From JAWKWH01 sp963669415 (GTDB lineage: Bacteria; Pseudomonadota; Alphaproteobacteria; Rhizobiales; Rhizobiaceae), in the NCBI GenBank assembly GCA_963669415.2, contig CAXXPS010000001.1, positions 62,001 through 126,000 of the forward strand: a stretch of DNA of 64,000 bases, in the 5' to 3' direction. Of the stretch, positions 8,633-17,113 are shown piece by piece. The position numbers and the translations under genes were made by a program. Positions within the stretch are counted from its first letter, which is position 1, and the number at the start of each line of letters is the position of its first letter. The notes beneath the pieces are model-generated. The model was not told where the DNA came from. It made no database searches and saw nothing but the letters and a program-made list of their open reading frames with translations.

Positions 8633-9690
8633 GCGCGCCTCCGTCGAAGAATGGTGAGCCGGCCGAGTTCGACGACTGCGAAGATCATCACCGTACCTTC
8701 GATTATGTTGACGATATCAAGTGGGATGTCGGAAAACAGTTGTATCGTGGTGCCTGCAGAAGCGAGCGCGCCGAACAGAATTGCACCCAGCAATATACCA
8801 ATCTCATTATTGCGCCCCAGCAACGCCACTGCCATTCCCGTAAATCCGTATCCCGGCGAAAACCCGTCTGCAAATCTGTGCAGCTGGCCGAGCGCGTGGG
8901 ATGCGCCACCCAGTCCGGATACGATACCGGAAATGACCATCACCAGAATAATCGTCGACGGGATGGAAATGCCCACTGCCCGTGAGAAGCGTTGATTGAA
9001 ACCTACCAAGGCGCCCTCAAATCCTGATGGCGTGCGGCGCGCCCAAATTCCATAGGCAACAACAACGGCCAACCCGACAAGAAACCCTGCATGCAAGGTG
9101 GACGGGGGCAACAGGCGCGGGAGTTGCGCCGCCTCGTGCACCAGCGGCGTGACGTTGTTTCCGGAGATTTCCGACAAAAGCGGACCGTTGACCAAGTATC
9201 CGGTGATGCCGAAGGCAACAAAATTCAACATTAGCGTCGAAACGACTTCATCCACCTCATAATGGGCGAGGAGATAACCGGGTATAAACAGCCAAGCCGC
9301 CGAGACCGCCGCTGCGAAGATGAAAGCCAGCGGGATCAGCGAGTATCCAAAGCTCGCGGGCAGGGTGAATCCGATGTATGCGCCGCACAGACCGCCAATA
9401 ACAAACGCGCCTTCCACGCCCACATTAAATGCGCCGGAACGGAAGCAGATGGCGGTGGCAACACCGGTGAAGAGGAGAGGGGTGGCAGCGGATAGGGTCG
9501 CAGCGATTCTTCTTTCTGTACCAAAGGATTCGGCCACCATAAGCGCGAATACATCAATCGGGTTTTCGCCGATGACCAGTAAAATGAGGGAGGCAATGAC
9601 AAGTGCGACAATAAATGGAAAAGCCAGGCCAATGCTGCGCTCAAGAAACGCAAGATAGGCCGGCTCTTGTTCCTGCCGCGCTTCAAGCAT
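8629..9690 (-). CDS. ABC transporter permease, BMP/nucleoside type (first permease)
   Basis: A 353-residue integral membrane protein of the YufP type, larger than its partner as usual for this family. It carries the SAATPLLFTGVATAICFRSGAFN-type region (near residue 67) and ends in a basic tail. With the second permease it forms the channel through which the binding-protein-delivered solute passes. The start lies 8 bp inside the ATPase gene, so the two are translationally coupled. Confidence 0.9.
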   Translation of the reverse strand: MLEARQEQEPAYLAFLERSIGLAFPFIVALVIASLILLVIGENPIDVFALMVAESFGTERRIAATLSAATPLLFTGVATAICFRSGAFNVGVEGAFVIGGLCGAYIGFTLPASFGYSLIPLAFIFAAAVSAAWLFIPGYLLAHYEVDEVVSTLMLNFVAFGITGYLVNGPLLSEISGNNVTPLVHEAAQLPRLLPPSTLHAGFLVGLAVVVAYGIWARRTPSGFEGALVGFNQRFSRAVGISIPSTIILVMVISGIVSGLGGASHALGQLHRFADGFSPGYGFTGMAVALLGRNNEIGILLGAILFGALASAGTTIQLFSDIPLDIVNIIEGTVMIFAVVELGRLTILRRRRA

Positions 9691-11266
9691 GGCCGGCTTC
9701 CTGGATCAGCATCAGGTTGCCGATGTCTGCGATGCTCGTCTCGCTGGTCTTGCGTTCCCCCACAATTCTTCCATCGGCCATGACATAAATCCGGTCGGAA
9801 AGATCGAGGAGTTCGTCCAGTTCCTCCGACACCAGCAACACGGCCCCGCCATCATCACGGTAACGGCGTAGAATATCGTGAATTGCAGCAATCCCCACCA
9901 GATCGACCCCGCGGGTCGGTTGGGACACAACAAGCAGGTCCGGTTTGATGGCTATCTCTCGCGCAAATACGAGCTTTTGCTGGTTGCCGCCCGAGAGGCT
10001 GGAAACCGGATTGGTAAGCCCGCCATAGCGGACATCCAGCGACTGAAGGCGATCGCCAGCCGATTTGCGCATTGCTTTGCGGTCCAGAAAACCTCCGTTG
10101 CAAACAGGCGCTGCGCGATGACTTCCCGCGACCACATTTGCTTCGATCGAGGCGTCCAGCGCCAGACCTTCATGCCGCCGGTCAGCGCTGACATATCCCA
10201 TGCCCAATTGGCGGCGATAGCCATTGTCCGCATAAGTAACATCTTGCCCCGACAGCAGAACAGCGCCGCTTCCCGGAGCCCGAAGCCCGACAAGGCATTC
10301 GATCAGTTCGTGTTGTCCATTGCCGGACACACCCGCTATTCCGGCGATCTCGCCCCGCGACAAGGCGATGTTGATATCATCCAATGGATGAGATTTTTCG
10401 ATAGCCGCAATCGAAAGGTTCCGAACCTCCAGTACTTTGTCTTCTGCCTGGAATTTGCCTGATGAACGCTTTTTAGTCTGCTGTTGAGGCGAATGCTCGT
10501 GCCCGATCATGTGGCTGGCGATCTCTTCAGCGCTGGTGTTTTTGACCGATTCTGAAAAGCAAACCTCGCCGCGTCGCATGACCGTGACGCGATCTGCCAG
10601 CGCCATGACCTCATTCAGCTTGTGACTGATAAACAGAATTGTCGTTCCCTGCTCGCGCAAGGAGCGCAGAAGCGAGAACAGGTCGTCGACCTGCTGTGGC
10701 GCCAGGACGGCGGTGGGTTCGTCCAGAATCAATATTCGGGTGCCGCGCCGCAGCAGCCGGATAATCTCGACAAACTGCCTGACATGGACAGGCGTGCTGC
10801 CTGCTCTCCGGCTCCAGTCGATCTTGATTGCCGCCTGCTCAGCTAGTGCGTTGCCTGATAGCCGCGCTTCGTCCCAGTCAATTCGGGCGAAGGGGCCAGC
10901 CACGGTTTTCAAGGGCTCTTCGCCCAGAACGAGATTTTCCAGAAGCGTCAGGTCCGGCGCCAGCATGAACTCCTGATGCACCATTCCTATGCCAAGCGAG
11001 AAGGCTTGCTGCGGACCTGAAAGATTAGCCGGCTGGTCGTCAACAATGATTGAACCGCTATCGGCTTGTTCAATCCCCTGAAGAATACGCATCAACGTCG
11101 ATTTACCGGCACCGTTCTCGCCAACGATCGCGTGAAACTCGCCGGAACCAACCGCCAGCGAAACATCCCGGTTGGCTTGAACATTGCCATAACGCTTGTT
11201 CAATCCGGCTGCCCCAAGGCGAATGGTGACGTCCTGATCGTTGGCGTTGATTTCCGCGGCCGTCAT
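9683..11266 (-). CDS. ABC transporter ATP-binding protein with two ABC domains, nucleoside type
   Basis: A 527-residue tandem ABC ATPase of the RbsA/YufO type that energises nucleoside or sugar import. Domain 1 has an intact Walker A (GENGAGKST, about residues 50-58) and Walker B (ILILDEPT), but its signature is replaced by PVHVRQFVEI. Domain 2 has a degenerate Walker A (GVSGNGQ) and a canonical signature (SLSGGNQQK). Such asymmetry is normal for this family. I chose the ATG at 11266. An upstream TTG/ATG pair at 11311-11308 is in frame, but that segment contains a perfect hairpin and no protein-like sequence. Confidence 0.88.
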   Translation of the reverse strand: MTAAEINANDQDVTIRLGAAGLNKRYGNVQANRDVSLAVGSGEFHAIVGENGAGKSTLMRILQGIEQADSGSIIVDDQPANLSGPQQAFSLGIGMVHQEFMLAPDLTLLENLVLGEEPLKTVAGPFARIDWDEARLSGNALAEQAAIKIDWSRRAGSTPVHVRQFVEIIRLLRRGTRILILDEPTAVLAPQQVDDLFSLLRSLREQGTTILFISHKLNEVMALADRVTVMRRGEVCFSESVKNTSAEEIASHMIGHEHSPQQQTKKRSSGKFQAEDKVLEVRNLSIAAIEKSHPLDDINIALSRGEIAGIAGVSGNGQHELIECLVGLRAPGSGAVLLSGQDVTYADNGYRRQLGMGYVSADRRHEGLALDASIEANVVAGSHRAAPVCNGGFLDRKAMRKSAGDRLQSLDVRYGGLTNPVSSLSGGNQQKLVFAREIAIKPDLLVVSQPTRGVDLVGIAAIHDILRRYRDDGGAVLLVSEELDELLDLSDRIYVMADGRIVGERKTSETSIADIGNLMLIQEAGHA

Positions 11267-11284
11267 GTTCTCTGCCCATCGTCC

Positions 11285-11306
11285 GCCGGCGGCATTAGCC
11301 GCCGGC
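11285..11306 (-). terminator. hairpin between binding-protein and ATPase genes
   Basis: A perfect 9-bp GC-rich stem (GCCGGCGGC / GCCGCCGGC) with a 4-base loop lies just after the binding-protein stop. No T-run follows, so it is unlikely to be a full terminator. It more likely stabilises the upstream mRNA or attenuates read-through, giving more binding protein than membrane parts. Confidence 0.6.
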
Positions 11307-11317
11307 ATCAAAAGGAT

Positions 11318-12346
11318 CTATTTGAAGAAATCCGGATAGCCCTCAGTCGAGACGTCCCAGACATCGATTTTGCCTGCGATGATATCCGCTTTCATGGCGT
11401 CAACTTTGGCAAGATAGGCAGCGGGCACCATGTCCTTTGTATGGTTCATGTCGGACAGGGCAACGCCGTTCTGCGCCAAGCCAAAGTCCATCACCTCTCC
11501 ACCAGGGAACTTGCCCGCGGCATAGTTGACGATGATGTCCTCCACGGCAACATCGACGCGTTTGATCATGCTGGTGAGCACGCTACCCGGCGCCATGCCA
11601 TCCTGATCGGTATCTACGCCGATAGCGTATTTGCCTTCGGCCTTGGCCGCTTCGATAATGCCGATACCTGTCCCACCGGCAACCTGATAAACAATATCGG
11701 CGCCTTCATCGAACATCGCCTTCGCCATTTGCTGGCCTTTGGCCGGATCACCAAAGGATTCCGAATAGGCGACTTTCACGTCAATATCCGGGTTGATTGC
11801 CTTGGCACCCTGGATATAGCCAACGATGAACTTGTCGATGCCGGGTGCCTTGACGCCGCCAATGACACCAATCACCGGCTGCTCATTGATCCCCTTGATC
11901 GATGTATCGGTGGTAACCTGCGCAGCAAGTGCACCTGCCAGATAAGACCCCTCATGCTCGCCAAACACGACCGAGGCTACATTGTCACCCTTGCGCGTCT
12001 GGTTCATGATCACCCAGTTGGCTTCGGGATAGTCAACAGCAAGTTTCTCCATTGGCTCGCCGTGGATCCACTCAAGGCTGATCACCAATCCGAAACCACC
12101 ATCGGCTGCCCGACGCATGATTTCTTCGCCTTGCGCGGCGACATCCTTCGATTCAATCGGTCTTCCTTCAATGCCCGTTTTTTCCAGGCCGGCCTTGAAT
12201 CCTGCATTGGCAGTGTCGTTCCATGAGCCATCGCCCAGGCCGCCTTGCGCGATGATTAGTGCGGCAGGCGACACATCGGCCGCTGCCAGTGGAAGTGTCA
12301 TTGCGGCCAATGCTGTACCAGCCGCCAGTGCTGCAGTTTTCATCAT
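11318..12346 (-). CDS. BMP-family (Med/PnrA-type) substrate-binding lipoprotein-like protein
   Basis: A 342-residue periplasmic binding protein of the BMP family, whose characterised members bind purine or pyrimidine nucleosides. It starts with a typical signal peptide (basic MMK, then an alanine/leucine-rich core, cleavage near AAAD); no lipobox Cys is evident. Family motifs include GGLGDGSWNDTANAGF near the N-terminus and IGVIGGVKAPGIDKFIVGY in the centre. I chose the ATG at 12346, which has a GGGAG ribosome binding site and lies 1 bp after the GntR stop; the longer frame only adds regulator sequence. It feeds the ABC permease genes downstream. Confidence 0.92.
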   Translation of the reverse strand: MMKTAALAAGTALAAMTLPLAAADVSPAALIIAQGGLGDGSWNDTANAGFKAGLEKTGIEGRPIESKDVAAQGEEIMRRAADGGFGLVISLEWIHGEPMEKLAVDYPEANWVIMNQTRKGDNVASVVFGEHEGSYLAGALAAQVTTDTSIKGINEQPVIGVIGGVKAPGIDKFIVGYIQGAKAINPDIDVKVAYSESFGDPAKGQQMAKAMFDEGADIVYQVAGGTGIGIIEAAKAEGKYAIGVDTDQDGMAPGSVLTSMIKRVDVAVEDIIVNYAAGKFPGGEVMDFGLAQNGVALSDMNHTKDMVPAAYLAKVDAMKADIIAGKIDVWDVSTEGYPDFFK

Positions 12347-12347
12347 C

Positions 12348-13169
12348 TCACTTTCTCCCTGTTTTGGTTCTTGGATGCGATACTCTGCCGCCAAGACTTA
12401 AGACCTTGGCGTCATTGATGCTCGCGACCGCGCTTGGCGCCGCCACAAGCCGAAAATCGAAAGTATAATATTCGCCATGATAGACAGCCTCGACTGCCTC
12501 GACCAATCTTTCCGAGGCGTCGTAGCTGCGGCGGAAAACCACCATTACCGGGCTGGGGTCGGTGATGTTCAACAGCGAACACTCTTCCGGTCCCGCCAAC
12601 CGTGTGGTCACACGCTCCTGTGCCTCCCGCACGGTGTGACCAGACGCATCGAGCGCTTCGTAGAGCGAGTAATCCGGTTGCTCCAATGCGGCCGGATCGT
12701 TGCCATTGAGCGAGCTGACATTGCGCGCAATGTTTGCGGGAACAATTGAACTGTGTACCGCGCAGGGTATTCCGTCCAGGAGCCGTATTCGCTTCAGATA
12801 AACCGCCGGACCATCGCAATGGAATTCTCTTATCAGCTCATCAGTTGCGTCGCCGATTGATATGAGTGTCTGGGTCGATCTCAACCCTTCAGTTGCAGCC
12901 GATTCTGAAAAACTGAGAAGCTTGCCGGCACGTCTGTGCAATGACGGTCTTGCGACAAAACTGCCCGCCCCTTGCCTCCGGTGAACAACACCTTCAGACA
13001 CCAGTTGTTCGATGGCACGAACGACCGTTCCCCGGCTGACACCATATTTGTTGAGCAACTTGGTCTCGCTTGGAAGCTTGTCGCCTGGTTTGTACTCGCC
13101 GCTGGCAATCTGCTGGCGCAGTTCTTCCGCCAGCATCTGGTATCTCGGATTGGAAACGAGCTTTTGCAC
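12348..13169 (-). CDS. GntR-family transcriptional regulator (HutC subfamily)
   Basis: A 273-residue regulator. The N-terminal winged helix-turn-helix (about residues 8-75) contains the GntR patterns KLPSETKLLNKYGVSRGTVV and GVVHRRQGAGSFV. The remainder is a UTRA effector-binding domain, which in this subfamily often binds sugar phosphates or small metabolites. The start is GTG. It is the first gene of the nucleoside operon, and two perfect palindromes lie within 35 bp upstream, so autoregulation and control of the whole operon by an intermediate are likely. The effector is unknown. Confidence 0.92.
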   Translation of the reverse strand: MQKLVSNPRYQMLAEELRQQIASGEYKPGDKLPSETKLLNKYGVSRGTVVRAIEQLVSEGVVHRRQGAGSFVARPSLHRRAGKLLSFSESAATEGLRSTQTLISIGDATDELIREFHCDGPAVYLKRIRLLDGIPCAVHSSIVPANIARNVSSLNGNDPAALEQPDYSLYEALDASGHTVREAQERVTTRLAGPEECSLLNITDPSPVMVVFRRSYDASERLVEAVEAVYHGEYYTFDFRLVAAPSAVASINDAKVLSLGGRVSHPRTKTGRK

Positions 13170-13173
13170 ACAA

Positions 13174-13203
13174 TCAGGTTAACCTGAATAGTTGACTAGT
13201 CAA
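13174..13203 (-). promoter_or_regulatory. two palindromes upstream of gntR, likely GntR operators
   Basis: TCAGGTTAACCTGA (13174-13187) is a perfect 14-bp palindrome ending 4 bp before the GTG start. TTGACTAGTCAA (13192-13203) is a perfect 12-bp palindrome just upstream and contains a TTGACT that could be the -35 element on the minus strand. HutC-type regulators bind short palindromes of this general kind. A matching -10 is weak. Confidence 0.6.
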
Positions 13204-13242
13204 GTTGGAATTTAATTTCTGAAAACCGGACCTTGCGTTCGC

Positions 13243-13274
13243 AAAAAAAGAGCCGGCGATAGCCGCCGGCTCTT
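13243..13274 (-). terminator. intrinsic terminator of the hydantoin/dipeptide operon
   Basis: An 11-bp perfect stem (AAGAGCCGGCG / CGCCGGCTCTT, 13248-13258 and 13264-13274) with a 5-base loop is followed on the minus strand by a run of seven T. It lies 23 bp after the substrate-binding protein stop and separates this operon from the gntR operon. Confidence 0.92.
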
Positions 13275-13296
13275 AATGGCAATGTCAAAAATCAGA

Positions 13297-14868
13297 TCAA
13301 TTACAAGTCCATTTCATATTGTAGAAATTGAACTCGAAACTCTGCATCGGAACCCAGGAAAATCCGTCCATGCAGTTCGAAAACGCCTGTTTGCTGCGCT
13401 GGGTCAACAGGAAGACGTCGGATTGCTGATCAACCAGGCGTGCCTGGATTTCCTTGTAAATCCGGTTCTGTTCAGCGATGTCGGCGGTTCCGCGGGCGGC
13501 GTCGATCATCGCATCCAGTTCCGGATCAAGCACCCATTCCATCGAGGCCCAGGTCCCTTTCGCTTTGGAATGGTACTGGGTGTAGAAATAGCTGTCCGGC
13601 GAAGGATATGTCGCGCCATAGAACACCTCATTGATGGCAGGCGTGGTCTCCGGCTTGGCGGCCAGTTCGGTCATCCGGTTCCATGGTTCCGGTTTCAGGA
13701 TTGTGTTGAATCCGATCTGATCAAGATTGGATTTCATCAGCAGGGCGATTTCCTCTTCAAATGCCAGTCCGGCGACAAACATGATTTCAACCGGGATCGG
13801 ATCGCCGCCTGCATATTTGCTTTTCGCGACATGCTCACGGGCAACATCCAGATTAAACTCCGGCATCGGCAGATCATTGTTGTATGCATCTGCGAAAACA
13901 GCCGGCATGGGTCCGGCAAGTGGCTCTCCCGGCAATAGTGCGGCACGAATGGTATCGTAGTCAGTGGCGGCTGCGATCGCCCTACGAATATTCACATCAT
14001 CCGTAGGTGCCACTTGGTGGTTCAACTTCAGATAAAAGTTCGTCGCACCTGGATATTCGATAATTCTGTATCCATCGAGTTTACCGATTGCGTCATAGGT
14101 TTCCTGCGCTTGCGCGTCGCTCGACATAGACAATTCACCTGATGCAGCAAGTGCCTTCACGGTCGCTTCTTCGTTGGTGACGACAAACCGTACCGTGTCG
14201 ATTGCTTGGTCATCCCAGCCAAGATGGTAGCCATCATACTTCTTGATGGTCATGTTGGCGCCGCGGTTCCAGCTGTCGAGCATGTAGGCGCCAGCACCAG
14301 CACTATTGTTGGCCAAATAGTCCGCTGCCCACGGATCGGCATCAGTCTTGTTTGCCTCAGCCAGATCGCTGTTCACGACGAACATGATAGGTGTGTTTGT
14401 GAGAAACGGCGAATAGACCTTGTTCAGCTTGAACTGAACCGAATCCTCGTCGATCGCGGTTACGGAATTTTCATCGAGCGTGCCCTCGAACAGAAAAGCA
14501 GGGCCCTCATTGAGCGCCATCAGGCGCTTGACCGAGTAAACGACATCCTTTGCCTCGACCGGCGATCCATCCTGGAATGTCGCACCCGCCTTAAGGTGGA
14601 ACGTATAGGTCAGCGTATCGTCGGAAACCTCCCAGCTTTCGGCGAGCATCGGCAATATATTGCCCTTGGAATCCAGCGTGGTCAGCGCGTCATACATGTT
14701 CACGCCGGCCATATATTCGGTGTAATCATTGATCTTTGCCGGATCGATCGTGCCGAAAATCTGGACCACATTGACGGTCGCGACATTTTCGGCTGCGGCC
14801 GCGCCGGCGCTCAACGCAAGCCCGGCGCCGAGTAATGCGCCTGTCAGCAATCTGCTTGTCTTTTTCAT
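13297..14868 (-). CDS. ABC transporter substrate-binding protein, dipeptide/nickel family 5
   Basis: A 523-residue periplasmic solute-binding protein of family 5 (DppA/OppA type). It begins with a clear signal peptide (MKKTSRLLTG, hydrophobic core, cleavage near AAAAE). The mid-domain pattern LNHQVAPTDDVNIRRAIAAA and the LAESWEVSDD segment near residue 63 match the family. It is the last gene of the operon, 36 bp after the second DUF917 gene, and is followed by a strong terminator. It is probably the receptor for the DppBC/DppDF-type subunits encoded upstream. The ligand could be a peptide or a hydantoin-related compound. Confidence 0.92.
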   Translation of the reverse strand: MKKTSRLLTGALLGAGLALSAGAAAAENVATVNVVQIFGTIDPAKINDYTEYMAGVNMYDALTTLDSKGNILPMLAESWEVSDDTLTYTFHLKAGATFQDGSPVEAKDVVYSVKRLMALNEGPAFLFEGTLDENSVTAIDEDSVQFKLNKVYSPFLTNTPIMFVVNSDLAEANKTDADPWAADYLANNSAGAGAYMLDSWNRGANMTIKKYDGYHLGWDDQAIDTVRFVVTNEEATVKALAASGELSMSSDAQAQETYDAIGKLDGYRIIEYPGATNFYLKLNHQVAPTDDVNIRRAIAAATDYDTIRAALLPGEPLAGPMPAVFADAYNNDLPMPEFNLDVAREHVAKSKYAGGDPIPVEIMFVAGLAFEEEIALLMKSNLDQIGFNTILKPEPWNRMTELAAKPETTPAINEVFYGATYPSPDSYFYTQYHSKAKGTWASMEWVLDPELDAMIDAARGTADIAEQNRIYKEIQARLVDQQSDVFLLTQRSKQAFSNCMDGFSWVPMQSFEFNFYNMKWTCN

Positions 14869-14904
14869 ATGAACAACTCCCTTTGTTGTTGTTGTGACCG
14901 GTAT

Positions 14905-16008
14905 TCAGGTCCGGCCATTGAGGGTCTCGATTGGCTGATATTCCAGCTCGTAGCCGAAATATTTTGGACCCACCAATTCCAGTCCGCGTTTCGACCGCCA
15001 CTGATTATTGCACGGCAGGCCGAAAACGATGACGCGGAATCCATATCTGATCTGCTCGGTGGTGATCGGCTGTCCTGTTTCCAGGTCCAGCAGGCAGATT
15101 AAATCAGGTGTCATCGCCAGCGGATCTCCGTCGGATCGCCTGGCAATTAGAAATTCATTCTGAAATTCGAGCGAAATCGTCGATCCTTCGTCAGGACCAA
15201 GACCGGAAATCGTGCATGAGCCGCGTGCAAAGCCGCCTTCGGTTCGGCGCTCGACATCGTGTACACGGCCTTCAAACAAGCGCACGCCATCCAGTTCGGA
15301 TGCAAGCGCGTCAACAGGATTACGGTTTGCCTTCTGTTCCGATTCGATAATCCTGCCGATCGACTTTATGAGTGACATCGATCCGCGAAGAATGGCTTTT
15401 TTTGCCTCGTGTCCGCGCATCGGGTAAAGCGCTATCAGCGCTGCACCACCCATTTCGACTGTTGCCACACGGGCGAATTTTTCGGTCGACAGATTGTCGA
15501 CGGCATTGATAACGACCGAATTTCCCTTTTCGTCAGCCATGACCATGGGCGTGGCTTTCAGATCGTGCATCGTGAGCGACACCATCTGCAATTCCGGAAA
15601 TGCACGACCCATGCCGTCACCATCCACGATAGGAAGTCCGGCCGCTGCCGCGACCGCCACGGGAATTGTCGAGTTCAAGCCTCCAGCTTCGATGCAGAAT
15701 ATGGCGTCTGCCTTGTGACCCAGATAGGCCTCAAGAGCGGCAAGCGCATTGCCGGCTTCGGTTCCCTTTGGAATCTTCTCCAACATGACAGTGGGTGCGC
15801 CCATCATGGCAACCGGTATGACCAGCGCGTCGTCGTCCAGACTGTCGACATCGATGACCTTCACCGGACCGTGCTCCTCGATGGCATTTTCTGCCATCAA
15901 CTTGCCGATATACGGGTCGCCGCCACCACCTGTGCCAAGAAAGGCGCCACCGAGCGCAATGTCAGCCATGTCGGCCTTTTCGATGATTGTAATGGGTTGA
16001 ATACTCAT
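14905..16008 (-). CDS. DUF917 family protein (S-methyl thiohydantoin desulfurase-like), intact copy
   Basis: A 367-residue DUF917 protein, full length. Family motifs are the N-terminal GGAFLGTGGGGDPYIGKL, central GLPIVDGDGMGRAFPELQM and ADEKGNSVV, and the later PMRGHEAKKAI. The family has been renamed after S-methyl thiohydantoin desulfurase and is often found beside hydantoinase/oxoprolinase genes, as here. I chose the ATG at 16008: it has a GGAGG ribosome binding site and overlaps the stop of the preceding DUF917 gene (ATGA). The upstream part of the longer frame is only antisense-like sequence of that paralogue. The exact substrate is unknown. Confidence 0.88.
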   Translation of the reverse strand: MSIQPITIIEKADMADIALGGAFLGTGGGGDPYIGKLMAENAIEEHGPVKVIDVDSLDDDALVIPVAMMGAPTVMLEKIPKGTEAGNALAALEAYLGHKADAIFCIEAGGLNSTIPVAVAAAAGLPIVDGDGMGRAFPELQMVSLTMHDLKATPMVMADEKGNSVVINAVDNLSTEKFARVATVEMGGAALIALYPMRGHEAKKAILRGSMSLIKSIGRIIESEQKANRNPVDALASELDGVRLFEGRVHDVERRTEGGFARGSCTISGLGPDEGSTISLEFQNEFLIARRSDGDPLAMTPDLICLLDLETGQPITTEQIRYGFRVIVFGLPCNNQWRSKRGLELVGPKYFGYELEYQPIETLNGRT

Positions 16009-17113
16009 TGAATTCCTCCCGCATGTTTGCGACGGGGCAAGGGTGAATAGACGAGATCCGGATATCCGAATGCTGCGGGTCCTATGACATCGAGTGCTTC
16101 CGGTGAGCGAAGCAGATCGTGGCAGGGAAGTGCGAGGATCGCGATTCTCTGGCCATAGCGAAGTATTTCGGTCGTGATCGGCATTCCGGTATCTGAATCG
16201 AGAACGACGATCAGGTCCGGCACGCAAACTTCCATTTGGCCATCGCGCCTGAACACCAGAAATTCGTTTTGCAGATCGATAAGGCCGGTCTGTCCCTGAT
16301 AGTTGCCAAAGCCTTCGACCTTGACCTCGCCGACCGCGAACCCGCCTTTCAAATGACGCTTCAGGTCGACAATTTTTGCTGTCATCAGCAAACGGCCGTC
16401 TTCATGTTCAAGTATCGCCGAGATCGGATCGCGGTGCTGTTCATGAGCGTCGAAAACCGCCTTGCCCAACGACCAAGCCTGCGTGATCGTGTCCGGCACG
16501 GCAAATTTCTTGATGAATTCTCCTCGCATCGGCGCAAGCGCGATTCCGGCAGCTGCACCCATGGCGACAACGGACGCGCGGGCCAGCTTTCGAGCCATAC
16601 TTCCGACGCCGTATTGCGGAAGACGACAATGTTTCCCTTCTCATCAGCCATGGCGGAGGGAGAGGATTTGTGGCCGTAGATCGACCATGTGCACATTTGC
16701 ATTTCTGGAAATGCACGACCCATTCCGTCGCCATCGACCACTGGAATTCCTGCTTGTGCAGCAGTCAGCATCGGTTCCATGGAGTTGGCTCCGCCAATCT
16801 CAGATGAAATGGTCGCATCGATCTTCTGGCCAAGCTCTTGCTCCAGCGCCTGCAATGCGCGCAGGCATTCCTCTCCTTGTTCGATCTTTTCGACACCGAC
16901 CACCGGCGCACCAATGCCACCAAGCGAGACCACCAGTGCGTCATCATCAAGTTCCTGCAATGGAATGACATCGATCCTGCGGCCGCGGCGTAGTTCTTCG
17001 CGGCATCGAAGCTTGCCGATATAGGGATTGCCGCCGCCGCCCGTGCCCAGAATCCCGGCGCCGACCTCGATGGCCTCCAGTTCGGGTTCGCCGACCTGCC
17101 TCAAACTATCCAT
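16005..17113 (-). pseudogene. DUF917 family protein, frameshifted copy
   Basis: A second DUF917 gene, paralogous to the next one, split between two frames. The first part starts at ATG 17113, carries GAGILGTGGGGNPYIGKL and IPVVDGDGMGRAFPEMQM, and runs to FRNTASE near 16601. Homology then continues in another frame from MARKLARASVVAMG at 16598 to the stop at 16005. The span is 1109 bp, two bases more than a multiple of three; removing two bases would give 368 residues, against 367 for the intact paralogue. The excess sits at about 16599-16600. No slippery heptamer is visible, so this is a frameshift mutation or a sequencing error. The start lies 8 bp inside the HyuA-like gene. Confidence 0.8.

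Noticed and set aside
11066..12226. A 386-residue frame on the plus strand
   Set aside because: It is antisense to the ATPase and BMP genes, which have clear motifs and ribosome binding sites.
16596..16601. Programmed frameshift in the first DUF917 gene
   Set aside because: No slippery heptamer or stimulatory structure is visible; mutation or sequencing error is simpler.
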